DNA of 64,000 bases, taken from the NCBI RefSeq assembly GCF_003054175.1, contig NZ_QBKN01000011.1, positions 1 through 64,000 of the forward strand, in the 5' to 3' direction. Every line of letters begins with the position of its first letter. The stretch's first letter is position 1. Source of the stretch: Allosediminivita pacifica. GTDB taxonomy: Bacteria; Pseudomonadota; Alphaproteobacteria; Rhodobacterales; Rhodobacteraceae. Under the pieces are notes generated by a model. That model ran no database searches, was not told the DNA's origin, and saw only the letters and a list, made by a program, of their open reading frames with translations. The position numbers were made by a program, and so were the translations under genes. This document shows positions 1 to 7,698 of the stretch, piece by piece.

Positions 1-164
1 TCGAGCCGCTTGGCCTGCTCGCCCCAGAACCCCTCGGGATCCTCGACCGACTGCTTGTAAAGCTCCTCGTACCGCGCCGCATCCACATGCGCGTTTCGAA
101 CAATCTCGTCGGACGGTGCGTAGGTTTTGTCACTGGCCGCCTGGGCCGCGCTCGGCTGGGTCAT
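1..164 (-). CDS. acs: Acetyl-CoA synthetase, N-terminal fragment (cut by window start)
   Basis: This is the 5' end of a minus-strand gene that runs off the left edge. The ATG is at 162-164, with a GGAGGAG ribosome site just upstream. The 54 visible residues include YEELYKQSVEDPEGFWGEQA, which matches the N-terminal region of AMP-forming acetate-CoA ligases; this family activates acetate to acetyl-CoA through acetyl-AMP. The catalytic core lies outside the window, so activity cannot be judged. The gene is divergent from the TRAP operon at 591. A related propionyl-CoA ligase is possible but less likely from this segment. Confidence 0.85.
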   Translation of the reverse strand, partial: MTQPSAAQAASDKTYAPSDEIVRNAHVDAARYEELYKQSVEDPEGFWGEQAKRL

Positions 165-590
165 GAAGTCTCCTCCTCGGTCATGACGTCGGCGCATCGC
201 GCTGGCGCCGCTTGGCAACAGGATACGCGGATGCGAAAATAATAAAATAAGGTTACGAAACTAAACAATTTTTCAGTAAATTATTTTCTGACCATCCGGA
301 AAATATGTAAACACGATTTTCCGAAGCATGATAACCCATTCAAAAAGCACACTTCCTGAATGAGTTTGAGACGGGTCTTTGCCTCCACGCCAAGCCCGGC
401 GAACGACGCTGCGTCGCGGCATCCGGGTGTGACAAAAGGTTTCAGTGTGCAATTGTATACCGCTAACGGTCTGGTTGTGTTCAGCGCCGTCCGAATCTGC
501 GTTCCGCCGCAGGCTTGCGCTGTTGCGAAGATCGACTAGGCTGGCGTGCACGACGGGCTTGGGAGGGTTCGTCACCAAGGGAGGAAATCG
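165..590. other. Divergent intergenic region, acs / TRAP operon
   Basis: These 426 nt hold no convincing gene. The stretch at about 236-300 is strikingly AT-rich for this genome and probably contains promoters. A GTATAC-centred palindrome lies at 453-460 (TTGTATAC), the kind of core seen in operators of FCD-type GntR regulators. That assignment is inference, and no GntR gene is visible nearby. Confidence 0.5.
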
Positions 591-1607
591 ATGAAACAGA
601 TGACGGCGAAACTGCTGACCACGGCCCTGTGCGCGAGCTTTGCCACGAGCGCGTTCGCGACCGATTGGAACGTCTCGCTCTGGGGCAAGCAGCGCGCGTT
701 CACCGAGCACGTGCACAAGCTGGCCGAACTGGTCGAGGAAAAGTCGGGCGGCGAGTTCACCATGAACATCTCCTACGGCGGGCTTTCGAAGAACACCGAG
801 AACCTCGACGGAATCTCGATCGGCGCTTTCGAGATGGCGCAATTCTGTGCGGGCTATCACCCCGACAAGAACCGCGCGATCACGGTGCTGGAGCTGCCCT
901 TCCTCGGCGTGTCTACGCTGGATGAGGAAGTGGCGGTGAGCCACGCGGTCTACGAGCACCCGGCCGTGGCCGAAGAGATGGCGCAGTGGAATGCCAAGCT
1001 GCTGATGACCTCGCCGATGCCGCAGTACAACCTCGTGGGCACGGGCGAGCCGCGCGACGAGCTGTCGGAGTTCGACGGCATGCGGGTGCGCGCGACCGGC
1101 GGTCTGGGCGAGGCCTTCCGCGCCGTGGGGGCGGTGCCGACGTCGATGACGGCCTCCGAGGTCTACCAGGCGATGGAATCGGGCGTGATCGACACCGCCG
1201 CCTTCGCCCAGCACGCGCATCTGTCCTTCGGCACCATCAACGAGGCGGACTGGTGGACCGCGAACCTCAACCCCGGGACTGTGAACTGCCCGGTGGTGGC
1301 CAACATCGACGCCTACGAGAGCCTGTCGGACGAGCATCGCGCGATCCTCGACGAGAGCATCCCGGAAGCCATCGATCACTACCTAGCCAACTACGGGGCA
1401 CTGCTTGAACGCTGGGACGGCGTGCTCGACGAGAAGGGTGTCGAGAAGGTCATGGTGCCGGAGGAGGAACTTGCGGAATTCAAGTCCGTCGCCGGAGATC
1501 CCATCCACGAGGCCTGGATCGAGGAGATGAGCGCGCAGGGCCTGCCCGCCCAGGAGCTTTATGATCTGGTCTACGAGACGCTGGACCAGACGCGCGCCTC
1601 GAACTGA
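591..1607 (+). CDS. TRAP transporter solute-binding protein (DctP family)
   Basis: A 338-residue periplasmic binding protein for a tripartite ATP-independent (TRAP) transporter. It binds a small organic acid or related solute and hands it to the membrane permease encoded next. Residues 1-22 form a signal peptide ending in ATSAFA, and the rest matches the DctP fold (an RVRATGG-type segment near residue 165, then SEVYQAMESGVID). The ATG at 591 is preceded by AAGGGAGGA. An upstream in-frame start at 546 is rejected because it would spoil the signal peptide. It is the first gene of an SBP-small permease-large permease operon. The substrate cannot be read from sequence. Confidence 0.9.
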   Translation: MKQMTAKLLTTALCASFATSAFATDWNVSLWGKQRAFTEHVHKLAELVEEKSGGEFTMNISYGGLSKNTENLDGISIGAFEMAQFCAGYHPDKNRAITVLELPFLGVSTLDEEVAVSHAVYEHPAVAEEMAQWNAKLLMTSPMPQYNLVGTGEPRDELSEFDGMRVRATGGLGEAFRAVGAVPTSMTASEVYQAMESGVIDTAAFAQHAHLSFGTINEADWWTANLNPGTVNCPVVANIDAYESLSDEHRAILDESIPEAIDHYLANYGALLERWDGVLDEKGVEKVMVPEEELAEFKSVAGDPIHEAWIEEMSAQGLPAQELYDLVYETLDQTRASN

Positions 1608-1650
1608 CGAAGCCGGAGGCGCTGTCTTTCGGGCCGCGCCGCGCGCAATG

Positions 1651-1674
1651 GCGGGGCAGGGATGCCCCGCTTTT
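1651..1674 (+). terminator. Intercistronic hairpin between the binding protein and permease genes
   Basis: The arms GCGGGGCA (1651-1658) and TGCCCCGC (1663-1670) pair perfectly around a 4-nt loop, followed by TTTT. It looks like a weak intrinsic terminator or an mRNA-stabilising 3' end inside the operon. Either would let more binding protein than permease be made. A hairpin at the same place occurs in the second TRAP operon (63427-63456). Confidence 0.65.
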
Positions 1675-1691
1675 CATGACAGGAGGTGACC

Positions 1692-2321
1692 TTGGCCGGT
1701 GCTGCTTCGGTGCTTGGGGATGGCAGCCTGCTGAGCCGTCTTGACCGCGGTCTTGTGCGGATCGAGTGGGGAATGGCGCTGTTGTCGGGGGTCTTTGCCT
1801 TCGGCCTGATGATCCTTGCGGTGATCTCGGTCGGCGGGCGAAGTGCATTCAATCAGCCGCTGCCGGGCTATGTCGACTGGATCCAGGCTTTCATGCCGCT
1901 GATCGCGATCTTTGGCATTTCCTACGTGCAGCGCGAGGGCGGTCATATACGCATGGATATTGTCGTGGGGCGCTTGAAGGGGCGCTGGCTCTGGGCGGCC
2001 GAGATCATCACGACGTTCGGGATACTGCTGCTGATGGTGGCGCTGGTCTGGGGCAGCTGGGCGCACTTCGGCAGAAGCTTCGATTTCGGCGCGCCGAACT
2101 GGAGCCGTGACAGTTCCATGGACCTCGGCCTGCCGATCTGGCCGGCGAAACTGGTGGTGCCGGTGGCCTTCGCCGTCATGTGTCTGCGGCTGGTGCTTCA
2201 GCTTTGGGGGTACGGCAGGGCCTTCGTGCTGGGGCTCGAAAGGCCGGTGGCGGTGCCGCTGGTGCAATCGGCGGCCGAAGTGGCGGCGGCCGAGGCGGAG
2301 CAGGTGCGGGGGCACGACTGA
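1692..2321 (+). CDS. TRAP transporter small permease (DctQ family)
   Basis: About 209 residues with four predicted membrane helices, the usual architecture of the small TRAP membrane subunit that links the binding protein and large permease. The PGYVDWIQAFMPLIAIFGIS segment and VQREGGHIRMDI are DctQ-like. A TTG at 1692 is chosen because AGGAGGTGA (1681-1689) sits 5 nt upstream of it. A GTG at 1686 would overlap that ribosome site. It ends in TGATG, overlapping the start of the large permease by one base, so the two are translationally coupled. The alanine/glutamate-rich C-terminal tail has no recognised function. Confidence 0.88.
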   Translation: MAGAASVLGDGSLLSRLDRGLVRIEWGMALLSGVFAFGLMILAVISVGGRSAFNQPLPGYVDWIQAFMPLIAIFGISYVQREGGHIRMDIVVGRLKGRWLWAAEIITTFGILLLMVALVWGSWAHFGRSFDFGAPNWSRDSSMDLGLPIWPAKLVVPVAFAVMCLRLVLQLWGYGRAFVLGLERPVAVPLVQSAAEVAAAEAEQVRGHD

Positions 2322-3721
2322 TGGACAGTATCGAGATCGGGCTCTGGGTCACCGGGGGCCTCTTCGTCATGGTGGTCCTCGGCATGCGCGTGGCCTTTGC
2401 CGCGGGGCTGGCCGGGTTGGTGGGGCTGGTCTGGTTCTTCTGGGACAGGCGGGACTACGACCCGGAGATGCTGGGCTGGGCCATTTCGGTGGCTGTGAAG
2501 ACGGCGGGGCAGGTGCCCCACGGCAAGGTGGCGAGCCAGGCGTTGAGCCTGATCCCGACCTTCATCCTGATCGGTTTCCTGGCCTATTACGCGGGGTTGA
2601 CACGGGCGCTTTTCGAGGCGGCCAAGCGCTGGATTGCCTGGGTGCCGGGCGGGCTGGCCGTGTCGACAGTCTTCGCTACGGCGGGGTTTGCCGCGGTGTC
2701 GGGGGCGAGCGTGGCGACGGCGGCCGTCTTCGCGCGCATCGCGATCCCCGAGATGCTCAAGATCGGCTACGACAAGCGGTTCGCCGCGGGGGTAGTGGCC
2801 GCGGGCGGGACGCTGGCGAGCCTGATCCCGCCGTCGGCGATTCTTGTCATCTACGCGATCATCGTGGAGCAGGACGTGGGCCAGCTGCTGCTGGCGGGCT
2901 TCATCCCGGGCGTCTTCTCGGCCTTCGTCTACGGTGTGCTGATCGTCGTCATGGCGCTCAGCATCAAGGGGTTCGGGCCGCCGGTGGGCGGGTTCACGTG
3001 GCGCGAGCGCTTTGTCAGCCTGCCGCCCGCGTTGCCCATCGTGGCGGTCGTCGTCATCATTATCTGCTTCGTCTACAACCCCTTCGGCGGAGACGCCTGG
3101 GGCACGCCGACCGAGGGTGGGGCGATCGGCGCCTTCATCGTCTTCCTCATGGCGCTCTGGCGGGGGATGCGCCTGCCGGAGTTGCGCGATGCGCTGGTCG
3201 AGACGGCCAAGTTGTCGATCATGATTTTTTCGATCATCTGGGGTGTGCTGATCTACGTGCGGTTCCTCGGCTTCGCGGACCTGCCGTCGGCCTTCGCCGA
3301 CTGGATCACCTCGCTCACCTATCCGCCGCTGCTGATCCTCGTGTGCATCCTGCTGGCCTACGCGGTGCTGGGCATGTTCATGGACGCCATCGGGATGCTG
3401 CTGCTGACGCTCCCGGTGGTCTACCCGGCGGTCATGGCGCTGAACGGCGGAGAACTGGTGGCGGCCGAGGACAGCGCCTTTGGCATGTCGGGACCGATGT
3501 GCGCGGTCTGGTTCGGGATTCTCGCAGTCAAGATGGCAGAGTTCTGCCTGATCACGCCGCCGATCGGGCTCAATTGCTTCGTCGTGGCGGGCGTGCGGCC
3601 GGAACTGAGCGTGCAAGACGTGTTCCGGGGTGTGACGCCGTTCTTCATCGCGGATGCGGTGACCATCGGGCTCCTCGTCACATTCCCCGCCATCGTACTG
3701 TGGCTGCCGTCGCTCGCATGA
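2321..3721 (+). CDS. TRAP transporter large permease (DctM family)
   Basis: A 466-residue protein with about 12 hydrophobic helices, the length expected for the large TRAP permease that carries out sodium-coupled transport of the solute delivered by the binding protein. FATAGFAAVSGASVATAAVF and GGTLASLIPPSAILVIYAII are hallmark DctM segments, and a late LITPPIGLN motif is also present. The ATG at 2321 overlaps the previous stop codon. The three genes 591-3721 form a complete transporter; no dedicated regulator is adjacent apart from whatever binds the 165-590 region. Confidence 0.93.
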   Translation: MDSIEIGLWVTGGLFVMVVLGMRVAFAAGLAGLVGLVWFFWDRRDYDPEMLGWAISVAVKTAGQVPHGKVASQALSLIPTFILIGFLAYYAGLTRALFEAAKRWIAWVPGGLAVSTVFATAGFAAVSGASVATAAVFARIAIPEMLKIGYDKRFAAGVVAAGGTLASLIPPSAILVIYAIIVEQDVGQLLLAGFIPGVFSAFVYGVLIVVMALSIKGFGPPVGGFTWRERFVSLPPALPIVAVVVIIICFVYNPFGGDAWGTPTEGGAIGAFIVFLMALWRGMRLPELRDALVETAKLSIMIFSIIWGVLIYVRFLGFADLPSAFADWITSLTYPPLLILVCILLAYAVLGMFMDAIGMLLLTLPVVYPAVMALNGGELVAAEDSAFGMSGPMCAVWFGILAVKMAEFCLITPPIGLNCFVVAGVRPELSVQDVFRGVTPFFIADAVTIGLLVTFPAIVLWLPSLA

Positions 3722-3745
3722 GCGCGAGATATGCTTGGGACCGCG

Positions 3746-3771
3746 GGAACCGCGACGCACACAGGATAGTT
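3746..3771 (+). promoter_or_regulatory. Candidate EcfG-type (general stress) promoter
   Basis: GGAAC (3746-3750), 17 nt, then AGTT (3768-3771). This is close to the alphaproteobacterial EcfG consensus GGAAC-N16/17-CGTT and has the same form as the promoter candidate in front of nepR. It lies about 64 nt upstream of the small-protein pair at 3835 and 4040. The call rests on motif similarity only. Confidence 0.5.
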
Positions 3772-3834
3772 ATCATGCCGTAACCGGTCGGGACGCCGAC
3801 GCGTCCCGCCACGATCGAAAGGGAGCGGCATACA

Positions 3835-4023
3835 TTGGAAATCGCAGGCTTTTTCGGGTTTATCGTACTGGTTCTGGATGTCTGGGCCATCGTGTCGATC
3901 ATCGGATCGAACCGTGGGACCGGTGCCAAGGTGCTCTGGACCCTGCTGATCCTGATCCTGCCGGTCCTTGGCTTCATCATCTGGCTTATCGCGGGTCCAC
4001 GTTCGGCACCACGCAGCGCCTGA
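3835..4023 (+). CDS. Small PLDc_N-type membrane protein
   Basis: A 62-residue protein that is almost entirely two membrane helices (about residues 5-22 and 33-52) separated by a short basic loop (GSNRGTGAK) and ending in a polar tail. This matches the PLDc_N domain, the membrane anchor of cardiolipin synthases, which also occurs as stand-alone proteins of unknown role. It begins at a TTG (3835), supported by AAAGGGAGCGG 8 nt upstream. An EcfG-like promoter precedes it and a DUF1328 gene follows 16 nt later, so envelope stress is a reasonable but unproven context. Confidence 0.75.
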   Translation: MEIAGFFGFIVLVLDVWAIVSIIGSNRGTGAKVLWTLLILILPVLGFIIWLIAGPRSAPRSA

Positions 4024-4039
4024 TCTAACGGAGACTACA

Positions 4040-4198
4040 ATGCTTTACTGGGCAGTCATCTTTTTTGTCGTCGCCATCGTGGCCGGCGTTCTCGGGTTTG
4101 GCGGCATCGCCGGGGCTTCGGCCGGCATCGCGCAGATCCTGTTCGTAATCTTCCTCGTGCTTTTTGTCGCCTCGCTGATCATGCGGGCCGTACGCTAG
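4040..4198 (+). CDS. DUF1328 (YtjA-like) small membrane protein
   Basis: A 52-residue protein with two hydrophobic helices separated by a glycine-rich turn ([14 protein letters not shown]), the pattern of DUF1328. The family is widespread in proteobacteria and its biochemical role is unknown. The ATG is at 4040, with an ACGGAGA ribosome site. It lies 16 nt after the PLDc_N-type gene, presumably in the same transcript under the 3746-3771 promoter candidate, and is followed by a strong terminator. Confidence 0.85.
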   Translation: MLYWAVIFFVVAIVAGVLGFGGIAGASAGIAQILFVIFLVLFVASLIMRAVR

Positions 4199-4220
4199 AA
4201 CGGGCAAGGTTGCTGATATC

Positions 4221-4250
4221 AAAAGGGGCGCCCGACAGGCGCCCCTTTTT
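4221..4250. terminator. Bidirectional intrinsic terminator
   Basis: AAAAGGGGCGCC and GGCGCCCCTTTTT form a perfect GC-rich stem around a 5-nt loop, with A and T runs on opposite sides. It can therefore end both the small-protein operon (plus) and phyR (minus), which converge here. Confidence 0.9.
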
Positions 4251-4271
4251 AGTTGGTGGAGTGTGGCGAAC

Positions 4272-5072
4272 TCAAACCTTGAGTGTCTCTGTCGAAGAGA
4301 AGAACATTGCCTGGCTGATCGCGGAGCGAACCTGCTCTTCCGAGTAGGGCTTCGAGATGAGAAACGCCGGTTCGGGACGCTCGCCTGTCAGCAGGCGTTC
4401 GGGGTAGGCCGTGATGAAGATGACGGGGCGATCGCCATGATCGCGCAGGATGTCGTTGACCGCGTCGATGCCGGAGCTGTCGTCCGCAAGGTGGATGTCC
4501 GCCATGACCAGGTCGGGAACTTCGGTGCCAGCCAGCTCGACGGCGGCATCGCGCGTCCGCGCCACGCCCGTGACCTTGTGGCCCAGGTCGGCGACGATGG
4601 TCTCGAGGTCCATGGCGATGATGGCTTCATCCTCGATGATAAGAACGCGGCCGGACATCGCGTCGGACATCTCGCTTCGGGCGATTTCGATAAGTCGCGC
4701 AGCTTCGTCGGGATCGACATTCATGACCTGGGCGACCTCGGATACGGTGAACTCCTCCACGGTGTGGAGCAGAAGCGCCTCGCGGGACCCCGCGGTGAGG
4801 GTGGACAGTCGACGTTGTGCGGTCGCACGGGGGCCTGCATCCTCTTCGGTAATCGGCGCGCCTGTGCTAATCCAGATTCCGTGAAAGGTGGAGAAAAGTG
4901 CAACCTTGACGCTGTCGCCAGCGTCGAGAGCAGAGCGGTCGGCTAGGATCGCTTCAAGCGTAGCGGCAGCATAGTTGTCGCCGGTTTGCTGACTGCCGGT
5001 CAGTGCGCGCGCATAGCGGCGCAGGTAGGGTAACGCTTCGGCAACCTGCACGCTGCGATCGGCCTGAGACAT
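4272..5072 (-). CDS. phyR: General stress response anti-anti-sigma response regulator PhyR
   Basis: A 266-residue protein with an N-terminal sigma-like domain (about residues 8-135) and a C-terminal receiver (about 141-262), the defining PhyR layout. The receiver keeps the acidic pair Glu147/Asp148, the phosphoacceptor Asp192 (VMADIHL), Thr221 and Lys241. In the known mechanism, phosphorylated PhyR uses its sigma-like domain to capture NepR and so frees EcfG. It is divergent from nepR-ecfG, with a near-perfect EcfG promoter 37 nt upstream, which implies positive feedback. Confidence 0.96.
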   Translation of the reverse strand: MSQADRSVQVAEALPYLRRYARALTGSQQTGDNYAAATLEAILADRSALDAGDSVKVALFSTFHGIWISTGAPITEEDAGPRATAQRRLSTLTAGSREALLLHTVEEFTVSEVAQVMNVDPDEAARLIEIARSEMSDAMSGRVLIIEDEAIIAMDLETIVADLGHKVTGVARTRDAAVELAGTEVPDLVMADIHLADDSSGIDAVNDILRDHGDRPVIFITAYPERLLTGERPEPAFLISKPYSEEQVRSAISQAMFFSSTETLKV

Positions 5073-5101
5073 TATATGTTCTCCCGTCTTTGATTTTTTC
5101 T

Positions 5102-5127
5102 GGAACCGAACGTTCTAAACACAAGTT
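5102..5127 (+). promoter_or_regulatory. EcfG-like promoter of nepR-ecfG
   Basis: GGAAC (5102-5106), 17 nt, AGTT (5124-5127), one mismatch from the consensus -10. It lies 72 nt upstream of nepR and occupies the same DNA as the phyR promoter on the other strand. Confidence 0.65.
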
Positions 5128-5133
5128 TGTTCC
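5109..5133 (-). promoter_or_regulatory. EcfG promoter of phyR
   Basis: Read on the minus strand: GGAAC (5133-5129), 16 nt, CGTT (5112-5109). This is an exact match to the EcfG core consensus and lies 37 nt from the phyR start codon. It overlaps the plus-strand promoter candidate for nepR almost completely. Confidence 0.8.
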
Positions 5134-5198
5134 TCGGGTTTTGGTGATAAACGCTGTCGAGGGCAAGCAGAGACAACCATAAAGGGTCGAAAGAAACG

Positions 5199-5375
5199 AT
5201 GGGTCGCGAGAACGGAAAGGCTAAGGCAGAACAGGTGATCGACGAGAATCTCAAGCGGGTTTATCGCGACATGATCGATGACGATGTGCCGGATCGATTC
5301 ATGGAGTTGCTTTCGCAACTCAAGGAGCAGGATGACTCCACCCAAGGCGATGACAACAGCGGTGAGGCAAAATGA
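5199..5375 (+). CDS. nepR: Anti-sigma factor NepR
   Basis: A 58-residue protein. The core VIDENLKRVYRDMIDDDVPD followed by RFMELLSQLKEQ matches NepR, the short anti-sigma factor that holds EcfG inactive until phosphorylated PhyR removes it. Position supports the call: divergent from phyR and overlapping ecfG by 4 nt (ATGA). The acidic C-terminal tail is variable in this family. The start at 5199 gives the usual small size; GAAAC before it is only a weak ribosome site. This gene is easy to miss because of its length. Confidence 0.93.
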   Translation: MGRENGKAKAEQVIDENLKRVYRDMIDDDVPDRFMELLSQLKEQDDSTQGDDNSGEAK

Positions 5376-5977
5376 GCGACGCCGCCGACAAGGCTTCCAA
5401 TAAAGGCGCCGGCAAGAAGAAGTTCTCCGATCCTCGAGACGAGTTCGTTCAGCACCTGCCGGCTCTTCGCGCCTTCGCACTCAGCTTGACCCGCAACGGG
5501 GCGCTGGCTGACGACATGGTGCAGGACACTCTCGTGAAGGCATGGACCAAGATCCACACTTTCGAGCCGGGCACAAATATGCGGGCCTGGTTGTTCACGA
5601 TCCTTCGCAACACCTACTACTCCAACCGCAGGCGGGCGGGGCGCGAGGTCGCAGACGTCGATGGCATCATGACCGACTCTCTCTCCGAGAAGCCGGCGCA
5701 CGACGGACGGCTTCAGCTGGCCGACTTCCGTCAGGCCTTCGAGCAGCTCAATGTCGAACAGCGCGAGGCGCTCATGCTGGTAGGCGCCCAGGGCTTTTCT
5801 TACGAAGAAGCTGCCGCGACCTGTGGAGTCGCGGTTGGGACGATCAAGAGCCGGGTCAACCGCGCGCGAAGCCGTCTCATCGAGCTCATGAGGCTCGAAG
5901 AAAATGAGGCGCTCGAGCTGACAGACAGCGCGACAATGGCCGTAGTAGCAAGCCGCAAGTCGGGAGGCGCCCTCTGA
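5372..5977 (+). CDS. ecfG: EcfG-type ECF sigma factor of the general stress response
   Basis: A 201-residue sigma factor with region 2 (about residues 24-90; DDMVQDTLVKAW, then RAWLFTILRN) and region 4 (about 125-175; YEEAAATCGVAVGTIKSRVN). In alphaproteobacteria this class directs RNA polymerase to GGAAC/CGTT promoters during general stress. It overlaps nepR by 4 nt upstream and the histidine kinase by one base downstream. The lysine-rich N-terminus before region 2 is not part of the conserved core. Confidence 0.95.
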   Translation: MSDAADKASNKGAGKKKFSDPRDEFVQHLPALRAFALSLTRNGALADDMVQDTLVKAWTKIHTFEPGTNMRAWLFTILRNTYYSNRRRAGREVADVDGIMTDSLSEKPAHDGRLQLADFRQAFEQLNVEQREALMLVGAQGFSYEEAAATCGVAVGTIKSRVNRARSRLIELMRLEENEALELTDSATMAVVASRKSGGAL

Positions 5978-7698
5978 TGATCGGCGCGCCGGGGCCTGCC
6001 CTGACGCCGTCCGGTCTGGCGGCGAGGATCATTCTGTTCCTCTCGCTTGCGTTGCTTCCGATCGGCGGTGTCGCCTACGTCCAAACTGCCAAGCTGAACG
6101 AAGAAAGCCGCGCACGCTCCGAGCTTTCTCTTGCAGCGCTCACCGAGGCCGCTGCCTCGGGGGAACGTGAAGCGATTCTGCGCGCATTTGGTGCTGCCCA
6201 GGCGCTGGCGGCCGCGATCGAGGCCGACAGGAGTATTGCGGGTGCCTGCAGTCAGATCCTCAGCACTTTCGTCGAATCGAGCGAAACCTACAGCTTCAGT
6301 AGCGTGATCGGGTTGGACGGGCAGATCGAGTGCGCGTCGAACGGAGTCGTCGGGCCATTGCCGGATCCGGACCGGATTGCAGGATGGCTCGAAGAGCCGC
6401 GCCCGCGTGTTACGTTGAATCCCTACGGACCTTTCAGCGGCCAATCCGTTCTCGTGGTATCCGAACCTCTGACGCAGGACGGTCTCTTTTCGGGGTACCT
6501 CACGCTCTCGGTTCCTTCGTCCTTCCTAGCGGGAACGAGCCAGGCGAACCTTCCGGGAAACGTCAACCTGATGACGTTCAACGCTCAGGGAGTGCCGCTC
6601 TCTGCGCGTGCCGAGATCGAGCGGATCTATCCGCGGCTGCCGGACACTCTCGGGTTGCAGAGCCTCGTGGGTGGTCCGCCTCACAGTTTCGCCGCAACCG
6701 ACAACGAGGGTGTCCGCCGGATTTACGTGGTGACACCGCTCGTTCCCGACATGGTCTACGCGCTCAGCATCTGGCCCGAGGATTCGGGGCGGGTTGCTGC
6801 GTTTTCTCCGAACCGATTGGCAGGAACGCTACCGTTCCTGATGTGGGGCGCCAGCGTCGTGGTGGCCTTTCTCGCAGTGAACCGGATGGTGATCCGGCCG
6901 ATCCGTCAGCTTGGTCGCCGGATGCGGCTTTTCGCGCGGTCGCGGCTCCTGCCTCGTGCCTCTCTGACTGCGGGTCTCCCCGATGAACTGCAGGAGATGG
7001 AGCAGGACTTCCTCGACATGGCGCACGGCATCCTGCGGGATGAGGCGGCCCAGGAAAATGCACTTCGCGAGAAGACGATCCTGCTGCGCGAAGTACATCA
7101 TCGCGTCAAGAATAACCTCCAGCTCATCAGCTCGATCATGAACATGCAGATCCGCGGCTCCTCCTCGTCCGAGACCAAGGCGGTCGTGCAGGGCCTGCAG
7201 GAGCGGGTACGCAGCCTCGCCACCGTTCACCGCTCGCTTTACGAAACAGAGAATCTCGGTCGCTTGGACGCGGGCGCGCTATTGTCGGATCTGACCGCAC
7301 AGATCGGGCAGATGAGCGAGGGCAGGGCGGTTTCGATCACTGACGAGATCGAACCGGTTGAGATGCTGCCCGACCAGGTGGTGCCGCTTTCCCTTCTTGC
7401 AGCCGAGGCGATGACCAATGCACTCAAGCACGTCGAACCGGATGAAACCGGTCGATCTTGGGTGAAGCTGCGTTTCGGGACGGAAGGTCCTGACCGCGCC
7501 AAGCTCGAGGTGCTCAACAGCGTCAAGCCGCGCGATGACGACGCCGAGGCTACGGCGGCGGCCGGTCTCGGGCACCGTCTTATCCGGGCCTTCGCGATGC
7601 AGCTTGGTGCGACCCTGCATCACGGGATCGAAGGGAACAGCTATCGCCTCAGCATGAGTTTTTCCGTGTCCCGCGACTACATGGAAGACGCTGCATGA
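5977..7698 (+). CDS. Membrane sensor histidine kinase (HisKA_2 type), likely PhyR kinase
   Basis: 573 residues: a membrane helix at about 17-35, an extracytoplasmic sensor of about 240 residues, a second helix near 285-302, then a HisKA_2 dimerisation domain (REVHHRVKNNLQLISSIMNM, candidate phospho-His374/375) and a HATPase domain (LLAAEAMTNALKH, AAAGLGHRLI). Kinases of this class phosphorylate PhyR in other alphaproteobacteria. Its place directly after ecfG, with a TGATG junction, supports that role. The sensor domain resembles dCACHE/CHASE-type folds in size, but no ligand can be inferred. Confidence 0.88.
   Translation: MIGAPGPALTPSGLAARIILFLSLALLPIGGVAYVQTAKLNEESRARSELSLAALTEAAASGEREAILRAFGAAQALAAAIEADRSIAGACSQILSTFVESSETYSFSSVIGLDGQIECASNGVVGPLPDPDRIAGWLEEPRPRVTLNPYGPFSGQSVLVVSEPLTQDGLFSGYLTLSVPSSFLAGTSQANLPGNVNLMTFNAQGVPLSARAEIERIYPRLPDTLGLQSLVGGPPHSFAATDNEGVRRIYVVTPLVPDMVYALSIWPEDSGRVAAFSPNRLAGTLPFLMWGASVVVAFLAVNRMVIRPIRQLGRRMRLFARSRLLPRASLTAGLPDELQEMEQDFLDMAHGILRDEAAQENALREKTILLREVHHRVKNNLQLISSIMNMQIRGSSSSETKAVVQGLQERVRSLATVHRSLYETENLGRLDAGALLSDLTAQIGQMSEGRAVSITDEIEPVEMLPDQVVPLSLLAAEAMTNALKHVEPDETGRSWVKLRFGTEGPDRAKLEVLNSVKPRDDDAEATAAAGLGHRLIRAFAMQLGATLHHGIEGNSYRLSMSFSVSRDYMEDAA

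Noticed and set aside
273-1379. Long minus-strand open frame over the first TRAP binding-protein gene
   Set aside because: Arg/His-rich composition without domains; it is the antisense shadow of the 591-1607 gene, which has a signal peptide and ribosome site.
2107-3783. 558-residue plus-strand frame overlapping the TRAP permeases
   Set aside because: Gly/Arg-rich, no membrane helices; an out-of-frame shadow of the DctM gene, as is the 520-residue antisense frame at 2198-3760.
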